From Chloroflexota bacterium (lineage in GTDB: Bacteria > Chloroflexota > Anaerolineae > Anaerolineales > UBA4823), in contig JAJUJL010000007.1 of the NCBI GenBank assembly GCA_029265355.1, positions 1 through 64,000 of the forward strand: 64,000 nucleotides of DNA, read 5' to 3'. The translations under genes were made by a program, and so were the position numbers. This document shows, piece after piece, positions 41,103 through 47,650 of this stretch. The first letter of the stretch is position 1. Every line of letters begins with the position of its first letter. A model generated the notes under the pieces. It did no database searches. It had not been told where the DNA came from and saw nothing but the letters and a program-made list of their open reading frames with translations.

Positions 41103-42148
41103 ACTTTACCTTCTTTCCCGTTGCCATTTTCCAGCGCGCCGCCGTAGATCTGGCGCACGATGGAGGCCAGGTCCGGCTCGGACAGCGAGAAATCCACCAC
41201 TTCCACCTGCCCCATCAAGGAAGCGGCCACCTGGGAGGCGCTGGTCAAGGTGCGGTCGAAGCGCACCACCAGCCGCCCGCCGCTCGAACCGCCGTTCTGT
41301 GCTTCGACGCGCGCTCCCTGGGGAAGCTGCATGCGCTCGGCGTGCTGCCGCAGGTCGCCCAGGTGGCGCGGGTGCACTTCGAAGGTCAGCGTGCGCTCGC
41401 GCCCGAAGCGCTGGCGGATGGTCGCCAGCGGACCGTCGTAGATCATGCCGCCCTTGTCAATGATCATCACGCGCTGGCACAGCTCTTCGATATCGCCCAG
41501 GTCGTGCGTGGTCAGGATGACAGTGGTGCCGTACTGCTGGTTGTGCTCGCGGATGAACTGGCGGATGCGCTCTTTAACGATCAAATCCAGCCCGATCGTC
41601 GGCTCATCCAGGAACAGCACCTTGGGCTCGTGGATCAGCGCCGCCGCCAGCTCGGAGCGCATCTTCTGCCCCAACGACATGTTGCGGATGGGTGTCTTGA
41701 GCAGCTCCTTCAGCTCCAGCATCTCGGAGAAGCGTTCGAGCAGCTCCCGGTAGCGTTTGGGCGGGATATCGTAGATGCCGGCGATCAGGTTGAGCGACTC
41801 GATCAGCGCCAGGTCCCACCACAACTGGGTGCGCTGCCCGAAGACCACGCCGATCTCGCGCGCATTCGCCACCCGCTGGCGGTGCGGATCGCGTCCCAGC
41901 ACGCGCACGCTGCCCGAGGTGGGCATCAGCACACCGGTCAGCATCTTGATGGTGGTGGATTTGCCGGCGCCGTTCACGCCGATGTAACCGACAATCTCGC
42001 CTGGTTCGACCGACAGGGAGACGCGATCGACCGCCAGCACCTGCTTGCGCGACGGGCGGAACAGAGCCTTGACCGCGCCTCTCAGGCCGGGGTCCTTCTG
42101 GTTAACGGTAAAGATCTTAGTCAGGTTCTCAGTTTGGATGGCGTGCAT
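41099..42148 (-). CDS. ABC-2 exporter ATPase (COG4586-like)
   Basis: This 349-aa ATPase drives the exporter encoded by the next two genes. Walker A is GYIGVNGAGKSTTIKMLTGV, the signature MSLGQKMRSELAAALIHEP, Walker B VLFLDEPTIGLD and the switch His TTHDLGDIEEL. The N-terminal segment before Walker A is long (KIFTVNQKDPGLRGAVKALF), a mark of this subfamily. A C-terminal ~90-residue domain follows. The ATG at 42148 is preferred for the conserved MHAIQTENLTK opening; an upstream start at 42190 is possible. Confidence 0.9.
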   Translation of the reverse strand: MHAIQTENLTKIFTVNQKDPGLRGAVKALFRPSRKQVLAVDRVSLSVEPGEIVGYIGVNGAGKSTTIKMLTGVLMPTSGSVRVLGRDPHRQRVANAREIGVVFGQRTQLWWDLALIESLNLIAGIYDIPPKRYRELLERFSEMLELKELLKTPIRNMSLGQKMRSELAAALIHEPKVLFLDEPTIGLDLIVKERIRQFIREHNQQYGTTVILTTHDLGDIEELCQRVMIIDKGGMIYDGPLATIRQRFGRERTLTFEVHPRHLGDLRQHAERMQLPQGARVEAQNGGSSGGRLVVRFDRTLTSASQVAASLMGQVEVVDFSLSEPDLASIVRQIYGGALENGNGKEGKV

Positions 42149-42244
42149 GGCCGTCTTCTTGAAATAAGATGCGGAGTTGGCTGCGGGCAAGACGCGCAGC
42201 CAACTCTCCCAATAACATATACGTAGAATCTTGAAGTGCGTTGT

Positions 42245-42505
42245 ATGATCTTACCAGAGTTTTTAGATCACGATCACCAGGCCTATGACCAGGCCGGCAG
42301 GCGACAAGATGTCGCTTTTCACCAGGCAAGGCGCTGGGCGGAGCCGCTGCGCCTGGCGCAGGAGCTGCTCATTGCGGGTTTGGCAGCCCTGGCGTTATTG
42401 GCGGTGGGCGAGCGCGCCCTGGGTTGGGCGCTGGCGCTGCTGACGGTGATCCACCATGCGCTGGTGTACGCCCTGGGGGAACAATTGATCAAGCACAAGC
42501 ATTGA
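42245..42505 (+). CDS. Small hypothetical membrane protein
   Basis: This 86-aa reading frame encodes a charged N-terminal third (FLDHDHQAYDQAGRRQDVAF) and two hydrophobic stretches (LIAGLAALALLAVGE and ALGWALALLTVIHHALVYAL), ending KHKH. Codon use is like that of neighbouring genes. It is divergent from the ABC exporter operon. A TAGAAT sequence ~18 bp upstream could be a -10 box. I recognise no family. Confidence 0.5.
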   Translation: MILPEFLDHDHQAYDQAGRRQDVAFHQARRWAEPLRLAQELLIAGLAALALLAVGERALGWALALLTVIHHALVYALGEQLIKHKH

Positions 42506-42787
42506 CAAACCGCTCGCTTCCACGCCCGCGAAAAGTTTTTCTGGCTATAATTAACTTATCTGAGTCCGGGATAACCCGGAAAGTGGTTGATTGGCGGGTC
42601 ATTCGAGGGCAACTATACCGGTGCAATGAAGATCCTCACGCAACTCTCAAGTTCAATCCATCAGGATGAGGCTGTCATCGCCAGCAGTAGCGAAGCGATC
42701 TCCGTGGTCATTTGAGTGATGGCTACGTTTCTACAGGGCTTGCAATGACCCGTGAAATGAATACTGTCCGAACTTCAGGCAACCCTC
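42506..42787. other. Intergenic region with element A remnant
   Basis: No gene is evident. A TATAAT hexamer (42546-42551) lacks a -35. The right part is interspersed element A copy 3. Confidence 0.5.
42659..42778 (-). repeat. Interspersed element A, copy 3 (inverted)
   Basis: Read on the minus strand, the block runs from GTTCGGACAGTATTCATTTCA to GCGATGACAGCCTCATCCTGA, with the internal GAGATCGCTTCGCT shared by the other copies. The middle is diverged. Confidence 0.6.
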
Positions 42788-42818
42788 TTGTAAAAATATA
42801 TCTTTTGTGATATATATT
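42788..42818 (+). promoter_or_regulatory. Promoter/operator of the TAC operon
   Basis: TTGTAA (42788-42793), a 17-bp spacer and TATATA (42811-42816) form an AT-rich promoter ending 4 bp before the toxin ATG. Overlapping it is an inverted repeat ATATATC-TTTTGT-GATATAT (42796-42815), the expected kind of operator for autoregulation by the HigA-type antitoxin. No Shine-Dalgarno precedes the ATG, so the mRNA may be leaderless. Confidence 0.65.
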
Positions 42819-42820
42819 GT

Positions 42821-43210
42821 ATGTCAGAAAAACAACGCTCGAGAAAGAAATGGACCGTGGGATTTTTCGAGGACCGGAGAGGTAGCCGTCCGGTCCAAGA
42901 ATATCTTGCAGCGATCACCGACGTGACAGACCTGAGCCATATCCTGCTGGTGATCCAGCGCCTGTCGATCCTTGGTCAAAGCCTGCTCGAGACGAAACAG
43001 GCAAAACACATCGAAGGCGTTATCTACGAACTGCGTCCGGGTCGTCACCGGATACTGTACGCCCAAGATGGAAACCGATTCGTGTTGCTCTCGGCGTTTA
43101 TCAAGAAGACGGATAAAACGCCGAGGAGTGAAATCGACAACGCATTGAGCAATTATCGGGAGTATCAAAATACCGGTGGCTTTTTTGAGCAAACAGTCAA
43201 GCCGATTTGA
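42821..43210 (+). CDS. higB: HigB/RelE-type toxin of a TAC system
   Basis: This 129-aa protein has the HigB/Gp49-like fold core typical of RelE-superfamily ribosome-dependent mRNA interferases. It runs from VGFFEDRRGSRPVQEYLAAI near the start to HIEGVIYELRPGRHRILYAQ and FVLLSAFIKKTDKTPRSEID in the second half. The basic residues in ELRPGRHR and KKTDKTPR fit the RNA-cleaving surface. The toxin-first order is typical of HigBA. The antitoxin starts 26 bp after its stop. Assignment to the family is solid; activity is inferred. Confidence 0.87.
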   Translation: MSEKQRSRKKWTVGFFEDRRGSRPVQEYLAAITDVTDLSHILLVIQRLSILGQSLLETKQAKHIEGVIYELRPGRHRILYAQDGNRFVLLSAFIKKTDKTPRSEIDNALSNYREYQNTGGFFEQTVKPI

Positions 43211-43236
43211 TACGCTGCTAAGCCAGGTTGTATAGC

Positions 43237-43725
43237 ATGAGAGACATCAACGACTTCATCCTTGAAAAACTGAACGATCCGGAATTTGCGCGCGCATATT
43301 ACCGCCAGGCAGCGTATTTTCAATTGGCCGACCAGCTTGTCCTGCTTCGCAAGCAGCGTGGGTTGACGCAGAAAGCGCTGGCCCACCTGGCGGGCACGAC
43401 GCAGACCGTTGTGTCGCGCCTCGAGAACGTGAGTGTGCACGCTTCGCTGGAAACCGTGATTAAGCTGGCAGAAGCGCTGCAGGCGGCCGTGCGCATCGAG
43501 CTGGTACCATTGGAGGAGCTGCACGAAGAACAAGCTGCTCGCCAGGCGACGCAAGACGCAAGCCAGCGGTCTGAACCGTTTGTGGAACGAAAGATACCCG
43601 AGATCAAGCCGCTACCCAGAACGAGAGCCGCCGTGCAGTGGGGGAGCGCCCCCGTCTGGGAGATCTCTTCCCGCCCAACGCTGCGACCCAACGGGAAAAA
43701 ATCGAAGACGCCGGAGTTTGCGTGA
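43237..43725 (+). CDS. higA: HigA-type antitoxin with C-terminal chaperone-addiction-like tail
   Basis: This 162-aa protein has an XRE-type helix-turn-helix at about residues 30-88 (LVLLRKQRGLTQKALAHLAG, TTQTVVSRLEN, SLETVIKLAEALQAAVRIEL). It both neutralises the toxin and represses the operon in HigBA systems. Plain HigA proteins end soon after the DNA-binding domain, but here ~65 more residues follow. They are polar and basic, with an aromatic patch AAVQWGSAPVWEI near residue 133. In known TAC systems such a tail makes the antitoxin depend on a SecB chaperone. Its stop overlaps the SecB-like start by 4 bp. Start ATG 43237 is chosen over a TTG three codons upstream. Confidence 0.85.
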   Translation: MRDINDFILEKLNDPEFARAYYRQAAYFQLADQLVLLRKQRGLTQKALAHLAGTTQTVVSRLENVSVHASLETVIKLAEALQAAVRIELVPLEELHEEQAARQATQDASQRSEPFVERKIPEIKPLPRTRAAVQWGSAPVWEISSRPTLRPNGKKSKTPEFA

Positions 43726-44234
43726 AAACCATCAACGAAGAGCTGGATCTCTCCAGGAACGATAAATCGGTGGACGTTTCGGCGGACGAAACCCACTTTC
43801 ACATCCAGTGCGACGATATCCGCCTGGTCTCTTCGCTGCTGCGCCCGCTGGGCGAGGAAGCGGGGCAGTACGACAGCTCGCGCTTTACTTTCAAAATCTC
43901 GGCGGCGGTGCAGGGCAGCCAGGCTTTCAGCCACCTGGAGACGCAGGTGATCTTTCGGACGGCGGATGAGGCGGGCGAGCCGCGTGGCTTTCATCTGCGC
44001 TTTGGACTGATAGCGCGTTTCTCAGGCGACGAGGGAATCGACCCGGAAGAGATGGGCAAATTCGCCCGCTTTTATACCCTGTCGATTTTGTGGCCTTACG
44101 CTCGCGAGTATGCCGCCGATCAGTTGCGGCGGGCCGGCGAAGACTGCCTGTCGCTGCCGATCATCAACCCTCAGCTTGTGACGGAGCGATTAATCGAGGA
44201 CGACCTGGTCGAGGTCGAAATGATCAACGCCTGA
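43722..44234 (+). CDS. SecB-like chaperone of a TAC system
   Basis: This 170-aa protein begins at a GTG overlapping the antitoxin stop (GTGA), with CCGGAG at good spacing. Its core resembles SecB: SRFTFKISAAVQGSQAFSHL, QVIFRTADEAGEPRGFHLRF and the strongly diagnostic FYTLSILWPYAREYAADQLR followed by LSLPIINPQLV. SecB tetramers hold unfolded clients; TAC-associated copies specifically protect the antitoxin from aggregation and proteolysis. Translational coupling to the antitoxin supports a dedicated role rather than general secretion. Terminal segments are diverged. Confidence 0.82.
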   Translation: MKTINEELDLSRNDKSVDVSADETHFHIQCDDIRLVSSLLRPLGEEAGQYDSSRFTFKISAAVQGSQAFSHLETQVIFRTADEAGEPRGFHLRFGLIARFSGDEGIDPEEMGKFARFYTLSILWPYAREYAADQLRRAGEDCLSLPIINPQLVTERLIEDDLVEVEMINA

Positions 44235-44264
44235 AGATGCGGGGGAAATAGCGGGACGATTCTC

Positions 44265-44290
44265 AAAAAAAAACCTGCCACTCAGGCAGG
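44265..44290 (-). terminator. Intrinsic terminator of tRNA-Met
   Basis: On the minus strand CCTGCC-TGAGT-GGCAGG is followed by nine T residues. The opposite strand has a weaker tail (CTTTGTCATTTT) and may also end the TAC operon. Confidence 0.85.
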
Positions 44291-44301
44291 CTTTGTCATT
44301 T

Positions 44302-44376
44302 TGGTGGCGAGAGTGGGATTTGAACCCACGACCAAGGGCTTATGAGTCCCCTGCTCTACCGCTGAGCTACCTCGCC
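44302..44376 (-). tRNA. tRNA-Met (anticodon CAT), CCA encoded
   Basis: On the minus strand a full cloverleaf runs from GGCGAGGTAGCTCAGC to CCCACTCTCGCCACCA. The acceptor stem GGCGAGG pairs with TCTCGCC, the D arm is GCTC/GAGC, the anticodon loop is CTCATAA with CAT, and the T arm is GTGGG-TTCAAAT-CCCAC. The acceptor lacks initiator hallmarks (no 1-72 mismatch), so it is elongator-type. The top anticodon-stem pair 31-39 reads A-G, a mismatch. Confidence 0.93.
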
Positions 44377-44389
44377 AATTGCGCGGGGA

Positions 44390-44418
44390 ATATTACTACG
44401 CGCGCCGCGATTTGTCAA
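44390..44418 (-). promoter_or_regulatory. Consensus promoter of tRNA-Met
   Basis: TTGACA (44413-44418), 17-bp spacer and TAATAT (44390-44395) on the minus strand place a start about 6 bp upstream of the mature tRNA. Confidence 0.75.
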
Positions 44419-44879
44419 CCTGGACGCTGATCTTCGGATAAGATCCATCTCACGGCTCATTGCGAGCCCCGGATGGGTGCGGCAGTTCCCGGAATGATCA
44501 CGGAGATGGCTTTGCTTGGCTGGCGATGACAGCATTTTTGGGGTCTTAGCTGCCGCTGCGAGACCAGCCTCGGATGTTTTAGGCACACCTGAACTCGATT
44601 GACCCCCAACCGAGTGCGGGCAAAGCATCCGGCTGGAGGGCGGGGCGATTCGAGCTGGTTGAGCCGGACGGAGGCTGTTGCCGCTACATAGACTGACATG
44701 AAATTGAATGATAAGCTCCTCGCACTTCGTGGGCCAAGCAAAATGATCTGATAGGAGATTGCCACGACCAGCACACTACGCTGGTCTACTCATGAGATAT
44801 CTGTCATTCCCAGACCGGATGACGCTTCCAGCGTCATGGAAACATCTCGCAATGACAGCTAAGGTCAGATAAGGAGGAG
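44419..44879. other. Gene-free interval rich in repeats
   Basis: No convincing gene. It contains element A copy 4 (44434-44532), a type C remnant around 44615-44640 (GGGCAAAGCATCCGGCTGG) and a type B-like block at 44803-44865 (TGTCATTCCC to CAATGACAGC). This is where the BTAD regulator gene ends. Confidence 0.5.
44434..44532 (+). repeat. Interspersed element A, copy 4
   Basis: It begins TCGGATAAGATCCATCTCACGG and ends GGCTGGCGATGACAGC. The order of blocks matches copies 1 and 2, but the right terminus is missing. Confidence 0.6.
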
Positions 44880-47315
44880 CTAAACAGCGACGCCCAGGCC
44901 GGCGCCGTCGCGGGCCACCAGGCTCAGCCCGGCGGAGGCTCTCGCCATGCCCCAGGCGTCTTCGATCCGGCGGTACATCGCCAGGCTGCGCTGGTAATAG
45001 CCCTCAGCCACGAGGCGGTCGCTGGCAAAGTGGTTCTCGGCTTGCTCCAGCGCCAGGAAAGCGTCCACCTTGCAGGTATCATCCCCTACCAACCTGGACT
45101 TTGCGAGCAGCGATTGGGCGGCTTCCAGCAAGTGACCGGCGCTCACCGCTTCGCCCAACAAGCGGTGAAAGCGACTCTGCCAGAGAAGCAGGCAAACGCG
45201 GTGCAAGCCACACGTCGAGCGACCCCGCTCCAGGGAAAATCCTTGCGAGGCACTGCGGCAGGCGCTGATGCCTTCTTCATAGCGCAGGCTGAGATCGTAA
45301 TAGCGGCACAGCGCATCGATCACCGGGTGCAGGCGCTCGACCGCAAACTGCCCGGCTGCCCAGTCCCAGGCAGCCCGGATATTGGCTTGTTCCAGCTCGA
45401 TCAGGGACATGGCAGCCGCGTGCTGCGCGCAGGAGAGCTGCTCGCCCCAGTACGCCAGTTGTTGAAGGTAGTAATCGCTGTGCCGGCTACACACCTGGCG
45501 CTCCAGCCAGGTCGAGGCTGCCAGTTTTTCTCGCCCATACTGGCGCACCGTCTCCTGCAAGCCATACCAGCCCGGAGAGATGTTGGTGAGCAGCGCATGC
45601 TCCACCAGAGCGTGCAGCTCTTGCGGCGAGGCCTCGCTGACCAGGCTGGCTGCCTGGCGGGTGAAAGCGCCGCGAAAGACAGCCAGGGAGGCGAAAACCC
45701 TCTGCAAACGCTCGTCGAGCAGCTTCCAGGTGTGGTCCAACGTCGCCCGCCAGCTTTGCTGACGAGCAGGGACATCACTCCGATCGACGGCGAAGAAATC
45801 CAAATCCTGGCTCACCTGCTCGGCAATCTCGCGCACGCTCAGCTTAGCTCCCCAGGAGCTCGCCAGCAAGATGTTCAGCGGCATACCCTGCACATGGCGG
45901 CAAATGCTCAGCAAATGACACAGATCCGCAGGCGCTGGCGTGTATTCCGGCCTGACCCGCCGCAGCCCTGCCAGCAGCAGTTGCACAGCGTCCGAGGCCA
46001 GGATATCTGCGTCTGCCGCCGTGCCATCGGCGAATTGCAGACCTGCCAGGCGGTAGACCTGTTCACCTTTGACATTCAAGCGGGTGCGAGAGGTCACCAG
46101 CATCTTAATACCCGGCGCCTGGCGCAGAATTTCCACCAGCCAGCCAGCGGCTTCCTGCAAGTGTTCCATTCCATCCAGCAGCAGCAACAAATGCTGATCC
46201 TTCAGGTGATCGACCAACTGGTCGAACAGGCTGCACTGGTCGCGCCGCGGCAGCCCGAGCGCCTCGAACAAGGCAGCCGGGATCGAAACGGGCGAGGATA
46301 GGGCGTGCAGAGGGATATAGAACGCGCCGTCCAAATCACGCTGCTGGACAGAACGAGCGATTTCCAGCGCCAGGCGAGTCTTCCCGCTGCCGCCTGGCCC
46401 CAGGATGGTGAGCAAGCGGCAGCTCGGGCTCGCGATCTGCTCATACACCTGGAGCAGCTCGCGCTGGCGCCCAATGAGCGGCGTGAGGGAGGGGAGCAGG
46501 CGGCTGCGCATTTCCCTTGACCTGGCGGGCTGGCGCGCCTCGCGGCGAATGCGGTCGCGCAGCGCGATGGTCTCTGGCTCGGGCGAGACGTCCAGCTCCT
46601 CCGCCAGCAAGGCGCGCAGGCGCTCGAATTGCACCAGGGCCTGGCTGCGCTGGTGATCAGCGGCTAAGAGCGCCATCAACTGCCGAACGGCGGGTTCTCC
46701 CAGCGGGTCGAGTTCCACCTGGCGCCAGGCGTAAGTCAGCGCCTGGGCGTAATTCTTGCGCTCGGCGTAGTGATCCGCCAGCAGGTGCAGCGCGCCCAAT
46801 ACCTGGCGCTGCAGCCGCAGACGCACGACCAGCGCCCAATGGTCAAAGGCCGGCGAGCTGTCGAATGAGAGGCCTTCTAAAAAATCGCCGCGGTACAGGC
46901 GCACCGCTTCTTGCAGGCGCTCCTCAAATCCTGGGCGTGGCGCTTTTTGCTGGTGATCCACCAGGTTGCCGACGGCCAGGCATTCGCTGAAGGCCTGCAC
47001 GTCCAGCCAATAATCGCTCTCCGGGTTGAATTGCACGGTGTCGCGCGTGCGCAGAAAATAGGGCGGTTGCGCCAGGTGATCGCCCAGGAGCAAGCGCAGG
47101 TTATACAGCCCCTGGTTGAGATTGGAGCAGGCGCGCCTGGCTGGCGCTCCCGGCCAAAACAGCTCCGCCAGCTTTTCTCGGTCGTGAGCGGTGTGTCTCT
47201 CGACCACCAGGTACGCCAACAAAGCGCTCACGAGATTGGATTCGAACTGCGTGATGGGTACGGTATCCAGGCTGGCGTGAAACGAGCCCAGGAGGCGAAT
47301 CTTCAACCGCGGCAT
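44880..47315 (-). CDS. BTAD/NB-ARC (AfsR/SARP-like) transcriptional regulator
   Basis: This 811-aa protein has an N-terminal winged-helix DNA-binding domain (RLKIRLLGSFHASLDTVPI) and a bacterial transcriptional activator domain to about residue 250 (YRGDFLEGLSFDSSPAFDHW). A STAND/NB-ARC ATPase follows from ~280, with Walker A LTILGPGGSGKTRLALEIAR and Walker B LLLLLDGMEHLQEAAGWLVE. Next comes a helical region with YEEGISACRSASQGFS. Relatives usually end in several more TPRs, so this one may be C-terminally shortened; its end abuts a repeat-rich interval. It probably acts as a signal-dependent activator. Targets are unknown; the second glycan locus is divergent from it. Confidence 0.85.
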   Translation of the reverse strand: MPRLKIRLLGSFHASLDTVPITQFESNLVSALLAYLVVERHTAHDREKLAELFWPGAPARRACSNLNQGLYNLRLLLGDHLAQPPYFLRTRDTVQFNPESDYWLDVQAFSECLAVGNLVDHQQKAPRPGFEERLQEAVRLYRGDFLEGLSFDSSPAFDHWALVVRLRLQRQVLGALHLLADHYAERKNYAQALTYAWRQVELDPLGEPAVRQLMALLAADHQRSQALVQFERLRALLAEELDVSPEPETIALRDRIRREARQPARSREMRSRLLPSLTPLIGRQRELLQVYEQIASPSCRLLTILGPGGSGKTRLALEIARSVQQRDLDGAFYIPLHALSSPVSIPAALFEALGLPRRDQCSLFDQLVDHLKDQHLLLLLDGMEHLQEAAGWLVEILRQAPGIKMLVTSRTRLNVKGEQVYRLAGLQFADGTAADADILASDAVQLLLAGLRRVRPEYTPAPADLCHLLSICRHVQGMPLNILLASSWGAKLSVREIAEQVSQDLDFFAVDRSDVPARQQSWRATLDHTWKLLDERLQRVFASLAVFRGAFTRQAASLVSEASPQELHALVEHALLTNISPGWYGLQETVRQYGREKLAASTWLERQVCSRHSDYYLQQLAYWGEQLSCAQHAAAMSLIELEQANIRAAWDWAAGQFAVERLHPVIDALCRYYDLSLRYEEGISACRSASQGFSLERGRSTCGLHRVCLLLWQSRFHRLLGEAVSAGHLLEAAQSLLAKSRLVGDDTCKVDAFLALEQAENHFASDRLVAEGYYQRSLAMYRRIEDAWGMARASAGLSLVARDGAGLGVAV

Positions 47316-47650
47316 GACCCTTTCCTCACGATGTGATGGGTGCGCGGTCTCCTCTCAGGTATTAAGACGCAAATTTCTCATGAGAGATACCTGCGCTACC
47401 CGCAGCTCACACCGGATGCTTGACCCCTACGGATTTTTCCGCCGGGTATCCAAACCGTATTCGTGTCATTGCGAAGCCGGCGCTCTTTGCCGGCTGAAGC
47501 AATCTCCCGGCCTCCCGGGGGCTGCCGCGCCGCCCGCTTGCATGCGCGCCAGCTTTCGAGTATGATTACTCAACGCAGCCCGCGCAGGGTTGCTTTCGAT
47601 TTGTGGCGATCCAGCAACCCAATTCGTAGACCCACGCCAACCGGTGACCT
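47316..47650. other. Divergent intergenic region, repeats and promoter
   Basis: No gene. It includes a type C remnant (CCGGATGCTTGACCCCTACGG at 47411), a type B-like palindrome (GTCATTGCGAAGCCGGCGC, 47465) and the promoter of the following glycan locus at 47538-47566. Confidence 0.5.
47538..47566 (+). promoter_or_regulatory. Promoter of the second glycan locus
   Basis: TTGCAT (47538-47543), 17-bp spacer and TATGAT (47561-47566) point to a start near 47573, giving a ~78-nt leader before the GTG at 47651. Confidence 0.6.
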
